This document shows, one piece after another, positions 34,341 to 43,724 of a stretch of DNA of 64,000 nt (position 1 is the stretch's first letter; every line of letters starts with the position of its first letter). The DNA comes from Alphaproteobacteria bacterium (GTDB lineage: Bacteria; Pseudomonadota; Alphaproteobacteria; Rhizobiales; Xanthobacteraceae), in contig VAZV01000152.1 in the NCBI GenBank assembly GCA_005884765.1, positions 28,744 to 92,743 on the forward strand, given 5' to 3'. Under the pieces are notes generated by a model, which saw only the letters and a program-made list of their open reading frames with translations, was not told where the DNA came from and did not search any database. The position numbers were made by a program, and so were the translations under genes.

Positions 34341-36125
34341 ATGAGTGAAACGTCAGATGCCAGGGGCTCCGCCTCGCGTAGCCGCCGGCGCCAGCCCGTG
34401 AGCGCGCGCAACCGCCAATACATGATCGCGCCGGCGGGACTCGGCGTGACCAGGCAGACCCTGGTCGATCGACTGAACAAGTTCGAAAATATCGAAATCT
34501 TGCGAACCTATGCCGAGCGCGAAAATATCTGTCCGCCGATTGCGGTGGTGCGCGCGCCCGACGCAGCCGCCGCCGTGCTGCGCCGCTCGGTGGCCGGCGC
34601 GTTCGTCATCGAGCCGGACCATACCCTGCGGGCTGCCTCGTTCGTAGGTGCCTTGCCGCAACCGCCGACACTGTCCGCCATCACCGCGTTCGGCCCAGGC
34701 TTCACGGTGACGATCCAGGCGTCGAGCGCAAGCGGCGGGTCGATCGCGCATGCCGCGGTTCAGCTGGTCGGGGAGCAAGCGACGGCCCAAGGCCTGACCG
34801 ACAGAGACGGTAAAGTCGAACTCACGCTCCTTGGCGAGCTGCCGGAGACGGTTGCCGAATTGTTGATCCGCGCGCGCTCCGGTCATTGGGGCCTGTGGCG
34901 ACATCGGCCGGAGCTTCGCGCTGGTAGCGTGAATAACTTCGCCTTGGAACCATTGTCGCTGCCCGAGGCGCTGGATTGGAGCGGCCGCGCGATGCGGTTC
35001 GATCAACTCCCCGCTGAATGTCGCGGCGGCGGAAGCAAGATCGCGCTGATCGACAGCGGCGTTGCCACCAGCCACAAGCAACTTTCGAAAATCGCTCACG
35101 GCATCGACATCAGAGGCGGCGAACAACGTTCCTGGTCGCAGGACGACATCGGCCACGGCACGCCTTGCGCGGGCATCATCAGCGCCGCCGTTGCGGATGG
35201 CCGCAGCATTCGCGGCTATGCGCCGGAATCAGAACTGCATGTTTGCAGGCTTCCAGCCGACGCGCGCTGCAGCGACCTCGTCGCCGCGCTTGATTATTGC
35301 CTGCAAAGAGAGATCGATGTCGCATGCCTCGGGTTCGGTTGCGAGCGGGGGTCGGCGATCGTCGAGCAGCGCATCGCCGCGGCAAAACAGCAGGGCGTCG
35401 GCATCATCGCCGCAGCCGGCAATTCTTCGGGAGCAGTGCTGTTCCCCGCGAGCTCGCCCCATGTGATCGCGGTGGGGGCGATCGGACAACTCGGAAGCTA
35501 CCCGGACGACAGCCCACAGGCAGCGGCCGCGGCCGCGGCGGTTCCGATCGCGCGCGGGCTGTTCGTGCCGCCGTTCTCCTGTCGCGGACCGGAGCTTGAT
35601 TTGTGCGCGCCAGGCGTGGCGGTCATCGCCTGTCAGTCGCCGGACGGCTACGCAATTTGCGACGGCACCTCGGTGGCGACCGCGCATGTCACGGCGCTCG
35701 CGGCGCTGATTCTGGCGCACCATAGCGATTTCAAGGGCGGCTTCGCCAGGCGGGATTTTCAACGGGTCGAACGGCTGTTCCAGGTTCTCAAAGGCACCGC
35801 GCAGCCGGTCGGTCATCCCTGGCAGACCGGCGCGGGCCTCCCCGATGCGGCGCGCGCGCTCGGCGTCTGGTCCGCGCCACAACCGCCTGGAGCGACGCTC
35901 AATACCGAGTTGGCGGAGATGCGCAGCGCGCTGCGGCAGCTGAAGCGTCTTCATTTGGGCACGGACGAGGCGAACTTATTCGAACCGCTGCGTGGCCCGG
36001 CCAATGTCACGCAATTGCCGCTGAATCCGGTTCCATGGCCGTTCGTGGCGGAGAGAACCGCGGAGGCGGGCGTGCGCGAGCTCAGGGCGGCGATGATGCT
36101 GGCGGGTCTTTCTGACGCGCGCTGA
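34341..36125 (+). CDS. Subtilisin-like (S8) serine protease without export signal
   Basis: A 594-residue S8 peptidase. The catalytic triad is complete: D238 (IALIDSGVA), H272 (DIGHGTPCAGI) and S444 (CDGTSVATAHV), with oxyanion N361 (AAAGNSSG). Before the peptidase there is about 220 residues: a basic N terminus, an inhibitor-like/dimerisation-like stretch (30-110), and a beta-sandwich (carboxypeptidase-regulatory-like, about 115-200). After it, a helical tail of about 90 residues. No signal peptide or transmembrane segment is visible, so it is probably cytoplasmic or exported by a non-Sec route. GGAGG precedes the ATG, 18 bp after the previous stop. Substrates might be the two low-complexity proteins encoded just upstream; that is inference. 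Confidence 0.9.
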   Translation: MSETSDARGSASRSRRRQPVSARNRQYMIAPAGLGVTRQTLVDRLNKFENIEILRTYAERENICPPIAVVRAPDAAAAVLRRSVAGAFVIEPDHTLRAASFVGALPQPPTLSAITAFGPGFTVTIQASSASGGSIAHAAVQLVGEQATAQGLTDRDGKVELTLLGELPETVAELLIRARSGHWGLWRHRPELRAGSVNNFALEPLSLPEALDWSGRAMRFDQLPAECRGGGSKIALIDSGVATSHKQLSKIAHGIDIRGGEQRSWSQDDIGHGTPCAGIISAAVADGRSIRGYAPESELHVCRLPADARCSDLVAALDYCLQREIDVACLGFGCERGSAIVEQRIAAAKQQGVGIIAAAGNSSGAVLFPASSPHVIAVGAIGQLGSYPDDSPQAAAAAAAVPIARGLFVPPFSCRGPELDLCAPGVAVIACQSPDGYAICDGTSVATAHVTALAALILAHHSDFKGGFARRDFQRVERLFQVLKGTAQPVGHPWQTGAGLPDAARALGVWSAPQPPGATLNTELAEMRSALRQLKRLHLGTDEANLFEPLRGPANVTQLPLNPVPWPFVAERTAEAGVRELRAAMMLAGLSDAR

Positions 36126-36365
36126 TCTTCCGCCGCGCTGGCAGAGCGTGCACACGTCGCATGCGATCGCGGTGATGTACGCTTCGCGCTCGCGATGCGC
36201 AGGCCGCGAAGGCCCTTTGCGGGTTTCGCTGGAAGTTCGCACGCCGGTTTACCGCCTTGGGCGGAACCCGGACGTCAAACTATGGCCGCAGCTTCGTTGA
36301 AGATTAAGGGCCTTCGGCAGCGATGAGGCTCCGCTGCGCTCAGGTCGAGGATAAGCCCAAAATTG

Positions 36366-38723
36366 ATGTTGAAATTCATGTTCCGATCCATGTTGATCGC
36401 GCTCGTCTTTTTGCTGGTGACTGTTCCTGCCAGATCGCAGGATGCGCATGGTGCTCCGCCAACGGCGGCAGTGAGCCCCGCACAGGCGCAGCAAGCGCTC
36501 GACATCCTGCAGGATGACCACAAGCGCGCTCAATTGCTTCAGACATTGCAGACGATCGCCAAGGCGTCGCCGGCCGCCGCGTCGACGCCGGCGCCGCCAT
36601 CACCCGCACCCACCGACAATCTCGGCGTGCAGCTTCTGGTTCAAATTTCGGACTGGTTCGGCGATGTATCAGGCCAGCTCGCCCAAGCCGCGCGCAACCT
36701 CTCCGACTTTCCGATGATCTGGCACTGGCTGGTTCAACTGGCGAGCGACCCGGGCGCGCGGCAAACCTTGCTCGACACGGCATGGAGGCTCGCGCTCGTG
36801 ATTGTTTGCGCGTTCGTGGCCGAGCGGATCATTCGACGGGCAATACGCCGGCCATTGGCTGCCGTTGGCCGCTACGTCCCACGTCGCGCACGTCGATCGA
36901 CCGACCTTCAGCCGCCGCCGGCAAGCGAAGGAGCATCGATCGCCGATGTCAACGAAGTGCACCGGTGGCATTTCACCTTGGCACACGCATGGCAACTCGC
37001 GCTTCGGTTTCCCTTCGTCCTGGCGCGGCTGGTTCTGGAACTGTTGCCGGTGATTTGCTTTGCCGCGATCGGCAATCTCCTGCTCGCAACCGACATCGGC
37101 AGGGAAGCGACGCCGCGCGTCGTCATCCTGGCGATGGTGAACGCCTACGTGCTGTACAGCAGTATCCTCTATGTGACCGCGGCACTGATTTCGCCTGCCT
37201 CGAGCCAGCCGAGCCTTTTTGTTATTCGCGACGAGACGGCGGCTTATTTCGAGGTCTGGTGGAATCGCATTGTTGCGGTGACGATTTTCGGCGTGGCGAT
37301 CGCCAACATCGCGCTGCTGCTCGGCCTCTTCCGGCCCGCTTATGTGGCGATCGTGCGACTTGTGATGCTGGTGCCTCACCTGTTCGTCGTCATCATCATC
37401 CTGCAATGCCGCCGCAGTATCGCCGACGCCATCCGCGCGCGCGACACCGAGACCGGGCCATTCGCGATGATGCGCAGCCGCCTCGCTGACATCTGGCACA
37501 TCCCGGCGATTATCCTCAATCTGGCGCTCTGGACGGTGTGGGCATTACAGGTGCAGAACGGCTACGCGTTGCTGCTGCGATATTTCTTCGCCGGCGTCGC
37601 GGTTCTTGCCATCGCCCGGCTCGCATCGATTGCCATGATGACGGCGCTGGACCGCATCTTTCGGATCAGCCCGGAGTTCTTGCGGCAGTTTCCCGGCCTG
37701 GATGCGCGGGCCAACCGGTATTTTCCCGCGTTGCGCGCCACCGTCTCCGCTGTGATCGCGGTCATAACCCTGATTGCCCTGCTCGAGGTCTGGGGCATCG
37801 ATGCGGCAGAGTGGTTTTCCAGTGATCGCATTGGCGGACGCCTGATTTCCGCGTTGGTCACGGTCGGCATCGCCGCCGTGGTCGCGCTCGCCATCTGGGA
37901 GGCGACCAATGCCTCGATCGATCAGCACCTCCTGCGGCTTTCGCGCGAAGGACGCTATGCGCGGGTCGCACGGCTGCGGACCTTCCTGCCGATGCTGCGC
38001 ACCACCTTGCTGTCGATCATTGTCACGGTCGTCACGCTCACTGCGCTTAGCGAAGTTGGCGTCAATATCGCGCCGCTTCTGGCCGGCGCCGGCATCGTCG
38101 GCATCGCCATCGGTTTCGGCTCCCAGAAGCTCGTGCAGGATCTGATCACGGGCCTGTTCCTGCTGTTGGAGAACGCCATGCAGGTCGGGGACACCGTCAC
38201 GGTGTCCGGGCTATCGGGCGTAGTCGAAAACCTCTCGATCCGCACCATCCGGCTGCGAGCGGGCGATGGCTCCATCCACATCGTTCCGTTCAGCTCGGTA
38301 ACGAGCGTCACTAATACCAACCGCGGAATTGGCAATGCCGCGGTCAGTGTCAATGTCGCCTACACGGAAGACACCGACCGCGTCGGCACGGTGCTGAAGG
38401 AGATCGCCGCGGAAATCCGGAAGGACCCTGCATTCAAGCCGATGATACGCGGCGACTTCGACCTCTGGGGCGTCGACAAATTGGACGCCTCGATGGTGAC
38501 CATCGTCGGCCAGATCGAATGCACGGATGCCGGGCGCTGGCCGGTGCAGCGCGAATTTTATCGGCGCATGAAAAGGCGCTTTCAGGAACTCGGCATCGAG
38601 ATTGCAAGGCCCTCGCAAACGACAATCGTGTTGCAGAACTTGCCGGTTCAGAGGCAGGGTGCGCTGGCCGCAGAAGCCGCCGATGAACCGCGACGGCGTT
38701 CTCCCAGTGCCCATCGCAGTTGA
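36366..38723 (+). CDS. Large MscS-family mechanosensitive channel
   Basis: A 785-residue inner-membrane channel. A TTG at 36363 would add one residue; the ATG at 36366 is preferred. Signal peptide about 1-25 (ending PARS-QD), then a periplasmic Ala/Pro-rich segment, about ten membrane helices, then the MscS core at about 571-650 (AGIVGIAIGFGSQKLVQDLITGLFLLLEN and the beta domain GDTVTVSGLSGVVENLSIRTIRLR), then the cytoplasmic cage. This is the YbiO/MscM-like type that opens under membrane tension. It lies 240 bp after the subtilase and is convergent with the LuxR/HtrA-like pair. Confidence 0.93.
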   Translation: MLKFMFRSMLIALVFLLVTVPARSQDAHGAPPTAAVSPAQAQQALDILQDDHKRAQLLQTLQTIAKASPAAASTPAPPSPAPTDNLGVQLLVQISDWFGDVSGQLAQAARNLSDFPMIWHWLVQLASDPGARQTLLDTAWRLALVIVCAFVAERIIRRAIRRPLAAVGRYVPRRARRSTDLQPPPASEGASIADVNEVHRWHFTLAHAWQLALRFPFVLARLVLELLPVICFAAIGNLLLATDIGREATPRVVILAMVNAYVLYSSILYVTAALISPASSQPSLFVIRDETAAYFEVWWNRIVAVTIFGVAIANIALLLGLFRPAYVAIVRLVMLVPHLFVVIIILQCRRSIADAIRARDTETGPFAMMRSRLADIWHIPAIILNLALWTVWALQVQNGYALLLRYFFAGVAVLAIARLASIAMMTALDRIFRISPEFLRQFPGLDARANRYFPALRATVSAVIAVITLIALLEVWGIDAAEWFSSDRIGGRLISALVTVGIAAVVALAIWEATNASIDQHLLRLSREGRYARVARLRTFLPMLRTTLLSIIVTVVTLTALSEVGVNIAPLLAGAGIVGIAIGFGSQKLVQDLITGLFLLLENAMQVGDTVTVSGLSGVVENLSIRTIRLRAGDGSIHIVPFSSVTSVTNTNRGIGNAAVSVNVAYTEDTDRVGTVLKEIAAEIRKDPAFKPMIRGDFDLWGVDKLDASMVTIVGQIECTDAGRWPVQREFYRRMKRRFQELGIEIARPSQTTIVLQNLPVQRQGALAAEAADEPRRRSPSAHRS

Positions 38724-38750
38724 CGGTTAGGGCGCGCGAATCCCGCTTGG

Positions 38751-39314
38751 TTACAAATTGATCGTCTCGTAGCGGCGGCGTTCGGAGGCTTTCGCCACGG
38801 CTTCGGTCCGGGTGCGCGCGCCCAATTTGCGGAATAGGGATTCGATATGGAATTTCACGGTGTGCAGCGAGATGTTCAATCGGCGCGCAATCGCCTTGTT
38901 GGTCAAGCCTTCGGCAAGGGCTCCCAGCACCTCGAGCTCGCGCGGCGTCAGTAAAGCGTGGCCGTCAGTCTCGCCGATCGCGGCGAAGCCACCCTCGGTC
39001 GCCTCTGGCAAGCGGACGATCAGGCCGGCTGCAACCGCGCGTATCGCCGCGTCGATCTGGTTAGCGCCGGCATCGCGCGACAGCACACCGCTTAAATCGC
39101 GATCAGCGCCTCCGAGGGTGACCGCCGGGCGGGTCTCGCCCGGCGGCAAGCCGCCGTCCGCCAGCACCACGTCGGCAGCGTCTTCGACACCGACGACAAC
39201 ATGCCCGGCCTCGGCAACCACGCGGCTCAAGGCGCTGCGGCGCGTCACATCCGCGGCATGGACGGCGACACGAAGCCGCTCTGCTGGCGCCAGTTGGCTT
39301 GCCGCTTGCCTCAT
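38751..39314 (-). CDS. LuxR-type response regulator-like protein
   Basis: A 187-residue regulator with a C-terminal LuxR/GerE HTH (LTPRELEVLGALAEGLTNKAIARRLNISLHTVKFHIESLFRKLG, about 120-165). The N-terminal 110 residues have receiver-domain character but are short and lack a convincing phospho-acceptor neighbourhood, so it may be phosphorylation-independent. Its ATG overlaps the stop of the upstream HtrA-like gene (ATGA, 39311-39314), so the two are translationally coupled. Confidence 0.9.
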   Translation of the reverse strand: MRQAASQLAPAERLRVAVHAADVTRRSALSRVVAEAGHVVVGVEDAADVVLADGGLPPGETRPAVTLGGADRDLSGVLSRDAGANQIDAAIRAVAAGLIVRLPEATEGGFAAIGETDGHALLTPRELEVLGALAEGLTNKAIARRLNISLHTVKFHIESLFRKLGARTRTEAVAKASERRRYETINL

Positions 39315-40213
39315 GCGGCGCGCCGTTCTGCAATTGTCGTCTGCACGCTCATGACCGAGCCGCTCCTGATCAGGCGAATATCGGCCTTCCGTCCGATGCT
39401 GTCGGAACCGAACAGCTTCGCGATCCTGCGGAATCGATGCGTCGAGGTCCCGTCAACGCTCAGGATGATGTCGCCCGCCAAGACTCCCGCTTGCGCCGCC
39501 GGGCCTCCCTCAACGACCGACATCACCATCAGGCCCGAGGATTGCTCCGCGGACTCGCGCAGCGCGTCCGGCACGGCGACGGCCTGCAGGGCGACGCCGA
39601 GCCAGCCTCGCGCGATGCGGCCGTCCTTGGCGAGCTGCGGCGCGATGCGCCCAATGGTCGCGGTCGGAATGACAATGACCTGGCCGCGCGGACCGAAGGT
39701 CGACATGCCCAGACAGCCGCCGGTGGCGTCGAAAACAGGTCCGCCCTCCTCGCGGCGGGCAAGGCCGACGTCGAGCACGATGCGCCGGTCGATCAGGCCG
39801 CCGCGGCTGGAATGCCATTCGGGCCCAGCGAGATTGACGAGCCCGAGCCGCGCGCTGGCGCCGCCACTGCCGTCGGCGCCGATCACAAGCGCAATCGCGC
39901 CGGCCTGCGCCTCGCTCGCGACGATCGATGGCGAGGCAAGCGGCGCTGCCAGCCGCAGCATGACGATATTGGTAGAGGGATCGCGGCCGGCGATTTTGGC
40001 GGTCAGCGCCGAGCCGCCAGGCGCGACCAGCTCAAACTCATCTTTTCGAGGCAGCGACTGCTCGGAGGCAACGACAACATCGGACTGCCACACCATGCCT
40101 GTGATGTGCCGCCCGTGTGGGAGGTGGATTGCGACGATGGCGTTCTTTGCGGCTTCCGTCCGCGCGGCGAGCGCGCTCGAGAACTGGGCCAAGAGATCGG
40201 CTTGGTCGGTCAT
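39311..40213 (-). CDS. HtrA-like PDZ protein with all catalytic residues replaced
   Basis: A 300-residue protein with the trypsin-like (S1C) fold followed by a PDZ domain (about 200-290, RGWLGVALQ and GGPAAQAGVLAGDIILSVDG). The start at 40211-40213 has GGAG in good position; a longer frame to 40255 is less likely. Aligning by motif, the three HtrA catalytic sites are changed: the TNNHV-type histidine site reads SEQSL (Q52), the DLALL-type aspartate site reads NIVML (N82), and GNSGGP reads REEGGP (E156 for the serine). It should therefore not be a protease; it is more likely a binding or signalling protein. No signal peptide is seen. It is coupled to the LuxR-type gene and may control it. Confidence 0.85.
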   Translation of the reverse strand: MTDQADLLAQFSSALAARTEAAKNAIVAIHLPHGRHITGMVWQSDVVVASEQSLPRKDEFELVAPGGSALTAKIAGRDPSTNIVMLRLAAPLASPSIVASEAQAGAIALVIGADGSGGASARLGLVNLAGPEWHSSRGGLIDRRIVLDVGLARREEGGPVFDATGGCLGMSTFGPRGQVIVIPTATIGRIAPQLAKDGRIARGWLGVALQAVAVPDALRESAEQSSGLMVMSVVEGGPAAQAGVLAGDIILSVDGTSTHRFRRIAKLFGSDSIGRKADIRLIRSGSVMSVQTTIAERRAA

Positions 40214-40370
40214 GGGGGTAGCTCCTATCCATGTAGATAGGCACAAACTGGGCAATTGCTTGGGAAGAGACTATCGGCCGGACGGCTGGGACGGGCCCGG
40301 CCATTTGACCGGGCGAGCAAAGCCGGGCGGCCGCCGCTGGTCACGAAGCGGATACTCGCCGAGGGCCTTA

Positions 40371-42302
40371 CTACCGCGCCGGCGACAGACGGCGCCGCTC
40401 GCCGGATGCGTGATCGGGATCTTCCCGGTCACGGCCGACGATGTCGGCGTAGACCTCGACCGAACGGGGACGCCCGATCAAATAGCCCTGCATTTCGTCG
40501 CATCCTTCGCGGATCAGCGTCCTGAGCTGATCGTTGGTCTCGACGCCTTCGGCAAGCACGGGCAGCCCCAGTCCATGCGCTAGGCCGATCACGGCGCGGA
40601 CAACCGCGAGCGACCGGTCGGTGCGGCCGAGGCTGGCGATGAATGATTGGTCGATCTTGATCCGGTCGAGCGGAAGCGATTGCAGATAGGAGAGCGACGA
40701 GTAACCTGTTCCGAAATCGTCGAGCGCGATGCGGACACCCAGGATCTTCAGGGCGTTCAACATCGACGCCGCGCGGGCGACATTCTCGATCAACACCCCG
40801 TCGGTTATTTCGAGCTCAAGCCGCGCCGGCGGGAGTCCGCTTTCATGCAGGACCGTTCGGACCACCCCTTGCAAATCGCCCCTGCGAAATTGAATCGCCG
40901 AAACATTGACTGCGACCTGCAGCTCGTCATTCCACGACGCGGCCTCGCGGCACGCCTCCCGCAAAACCCATTCTCCGATCTCGCCGATCAAATCGCTCTC
41001 TTCGGCAATCGGGATAAATTCGGCCGGTGTCACGGTGCCGCGCCGCGGATGCTGCCAGCGCACCAGCGCTTCAAATCCAATGATCTCGCCGTTGCTGTGT
41101 CGTTGTGGCTGATATTCCAAGAACAGTTCGCCGTTGCCGACCGCGGACCGCAGCTCGCGCTCCAATGCGTTCCGGTCCCGCAGCTGCTGATCCATCGCCG
41201 GCGTGAAAAAGCGAATCGCGCCGCGGCCTTCGTGTTTGGCGCGATAGAGCGCGGCATCGGCGCTTGCAAACAGTGACCTCGCATCCTCTCCATCCCGGGG
41301 ATAGACGGAGATTCCGACACTGAGGTCGAGGTCGAAACAGTGGCCGTCGATTTCGATACCCCGTTCGAGCGCACCTCGCAGCCGGTTCGCAAGCAGCTCG
41401 GCGCTCGACGGCAGCGGATCCTTCTCGGTGATCGCGATGAATTCGTCGCCGCCGATGCGCGCGAGGAACACGCCTTGCGCCGCGACATCGAGGCGCCGCG
41501 ATGCCTCGCGCAACGCCTTGTCGCCCATCGAATGGCCGAACAGATCGTTGATCTGCTTGAAACGATCGAAATCGATGCAAAGGACGGCGAAACCGCCACC
41601 GCGCCGGCGGGCATCGTCGAGGACCCGCGAAAATTGGTCATCCACTGCGGCGCGATTGGGCAGATCAGTCAGCGCATCGTGGCACGCCAGATGCAGGATG
41701 CGTTGCTCTGCGCGTTTGCGATCGGTCATGTCGAACGCCACGGCAACGCATGCATCTCGGTCGTTGTAGCGCAGCGGTCGCGCTTCGATCGCGACGTCGA
41801 TTACTCTTCCATCAGCCGTGATATGGCGGCGAGTATCCTGCGCGGTCTGCAGGCCCTTGTTCTGTCGGAACTCGCTATGCAGTCTTTCCGTCTCTTCCGG
41901 AACGCGCAGATCTTCCACCGTCATCGAAAGCATCTGCTCGCGACTATAGCCATAGTGGCGGCACGTCGCTGCATTCACCGCCAGAAGTTCGAGCGTGTTG
42001 ACATCGACCACCCACATCGGGAGCGGATTTTCTTCGAATAAAAGACGGAACGAGGCTTCCCGGCGCTTTAGGTCGGTGATGTCGACGCGGATGCCGATGC
42101 TGCCGCCTTCCGCCGTGCGGCGCTCCTCGATGCGGATCCAGCGATCTCCCGGCAATTGCTGCTCATGCGTGCTCTGCGGTTGTGCATGCCGGGCGAGGCG
42201 CTCGCGCAACCATTGTTCTTCGCAACCCACGGCCTCCGGATATTGTCCGCGCGCCAGCCCGGCCCGCAAGGACTCCTCGAAACTGACACCCGGGGCAATG
42301 AC
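40371..42302 (-). CDS. PAS-GGDEF-EAL c-di-GMP enzyme, C-terminal part of a split gene
   Basis: About 640 codons: the end of a PAS domain, another PAS domain (FRLLFEENPLPMWVVDVNTLELLAVNAA), a GGDEF domain with intact RIGGDEF motif, and an EAL domain with intact FEALVRW and DDFGTGYSS. It could both make and degrade c-di-GMP. It belongs with the next entry: at about 42303 the N-terminal frame (ending EGLV) passes into this frame (IAPGVSFEESLRAGL) with about 25 residues of the intervening PAS domain missing, so the cause is a small deletion that also shifts the frame. There is no start codon at the junction; an out-of-frame-derived start as far up as 42548 exists but its sequence is not homologous. 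Confidence 0.8.
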   Translation of the reverse strand, partial: VIAPGVSFEESLRAGLARGQYPEAVGCEEQWLRERLARHAQPQSTHEQQLPGDRWIRIEERRTAEGGSIGIRVDITDLKRREASFRLLFEENPLPMWVVDVNTLELLAVNAATCRHYGYSREQMLSMTVEDLRVPEETERLHSEFRQNKGLQTAQDTRRHITADGRVIDVAIEARPLRYNDRDACVAVAFDMTDRKRAEQRILHLACHDALTDLPNRAAVDDQFSRVLDDARRRGGGFAVLCIDFDRFKQINDLFGHSMGDKALREASRRLDVAAQGVFLARIGGDEFIAITEKDPLPSSAELLANRLRGALERGIEIDGHCFDLDLSVGISVYPRDGEDARSLFASADAALYRAKHEGRGAIRFFTPAMDQQLRDRNALERELRSAVGNGELFLEYQPQRHSNGEIIGFEALVRWQHPRRGTVTPAEFIPIAEESDLIGEIGEWVLREACREAASWNDELQVAVNVSAIQFRRGDLQGVVRTVLHESGLPPARLELEITDGVLIENVARAASMLNALKILGVRIALDDFGTGYSSLSYLQSLPLDRIKIDQSFIASLGRTDRSLAVVRAVIGLAHGLGLPVLAEGVETNDQLRTLIREGCDEMQGYLIGRPRSVEVYADIVGRDREDPDHASGERRRLSPAR

Positions 42303-43479
42303 GCACGAGGCCTTCCGGGACCACGTCCAACGCATCGACCAGGGTCGCGTGCGCCGCGCGGGCTGCCATCTCGGCCCGCTCTGCATTGGATTTCGCTTCG
42401 CTGAGCGCCTTCTCGGCGCGATATCGCCCAGTGATATCTTCGTGGGTCGCGACCCAGCCACGATCCGGCATCGGGCGGTGGCAGATCTGAAAAACGCGAC
42501 CGTTGGCCAGCTCGACAACGGAGTCGTGCGCCGCCTTGCTGATCGCAAGGCTGTTGCGCCAATCGAGGTATTCGTCTTTGGTCATGGCGGGGAAGCTTCC
42601 CGCCTCGAACCGCAGATCGACGATCTCAGCCAGCAACATGCCTGGCCTCACGCTCTCCGGCGGGAGATCGTACATGTCGAGGTAGCGGCGATTGCAGACG
42701 ATGAGCCGCTGCTCGCCATCGAAGAAGCACAGGCCCTGCGACATATTGTTGAGCGCGGTGTCGAAGCGGCCGGCGATCTCGCGCGCCTTCGCCTGCTCGT
42801 TAAGAGCCGTCATCTCGGCAGTTCGTGCGCGTTTGCCTTGGGCGAGCAGCTTCACCCGCGATGCGACCAAATTTACCAAATCCCTGTAGTTGGTGTTCAT
42901 CATCCGCACGAGCAGCACCAGCATCAGGCAGAGATTGAGTCCGATGCAAACCAGCAGTGCTTCGCCCGAGAATATGAGCCGCAGCGAGATCGGGAGCGCG
43001 GAGAACAACAGCGTGAGGCGGGCGGCGCTCGGAAAGCTTGCAAGGCAATAGGCGCTTCCAACCGAGCCCATGAAGACCAGGAGCGCGACCGGAGCGCGTT
43101 CACTCGGATCGACCCTCTCGAACAGCGCCAGTGCCCAGATCGAGAAGGCCGCGTTGAGCGCGGAAGCCAGGATGCGAGTCTTGTAAAGATGTTTGAGCGC
43201 CTGCTCGGCGGTCGGCGCAGCCACCCTCAGCTTCAGCCAATAGATCATCCGGACCATGCTGATGAGCAGAAGGGCTCCCGGGACGCCAAAGCGGAACCAC
43301 CGCGGCAACGACGGCGGGAGCACGTACGCAAGGCTGATGCTGTCAACAATCAGAACGCCGTAAAGAACCGGGATTTGACTGGTCAGGATACGGAACTGCT
43401 CGATAAGCAGCGCGCGGCCCGCCGGCGTTTTGGCGTTGCCAAGCCGGAACCAGCGCTGAACAGTCTTCAGCGCCTTCAT
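42163..43479 (-). CDS. PAS-GGDEF-EAL protein, N-terminal membrane/PAS part of a split gene
   Basis: The first part of the same gene. The frame begins with a TTG at 43506; the ATG at 43477-43479 (MKALKTVQRW) is the better start. Five or six membrane segments (about 35-205) form an MASE-like sensor module, followed by a coiled linker and a PAS domain (NNMSQGLCFFDGEQRLIVCNRRYLDMY). Homology stops near 42303 (VVPEGLV); from there to 42163 the frame encodes unrelated residues. As it stands this would be a membrane PAS protein without an output domain. Confidence 0.8.
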   Translation of the reverse strand: MKALKTVQRWFRLGNAKTPAGRALLIEQFRILTSQIPVLYGVLIVDSISLAYVLPPSLPRWFRFGVPGALLLISMVRMIYWLKLRVAAPTAEQALKHLYKTRILASALNAAFSIWALALFERVDPSERAPVALLVFMGSVGSAYCLASFPSAARLTLLFSALPISLRLIFSGEALLVCIGLNLCLMLVLLVRMMNTNYRDLVNLVASRVKLLAQGKRARTAEMTALNEQAKAREIAGRFDTALNNMSQGLCFFDGEQRLIVCNRRYLDMYDLPPESVRPGMLLAEIVDLRFEAGSFPAMTKDEYLDWRNSLAISKAAHDSVVELANGRVFQICHRPMPDRGWVATHEDITGRYRAEKALSEAKSNAERAEMAARAAHATLVDALDVVPEGLVRHCPGCQFRGVLAGRAGARTISGGRGLRRTMVARAPRPACTTAEHA

Positions 43480-43724
43480 CGGGCGAGCGCTTCGATCATG
43501 CCGCAAAGCTATCGAAAAGGCGACAATCGCCCGTAAACAACCTTGGTAAGGGTGAACTTAAAATCCGAGCTATTTCGCGCTGAACGAAATCTCGCCGCCC
43601 CGTGCGACTACGGGCTGCCCGCGCGACACGCCGCGGGCAGCGGGCCCGGCGAGGCCGGTCTTAGGAACCACCCCCACGGCTCCACGTTTTGCTTCCAACC
43701 ATCAGGCTGGACGGGTGCTGCACG

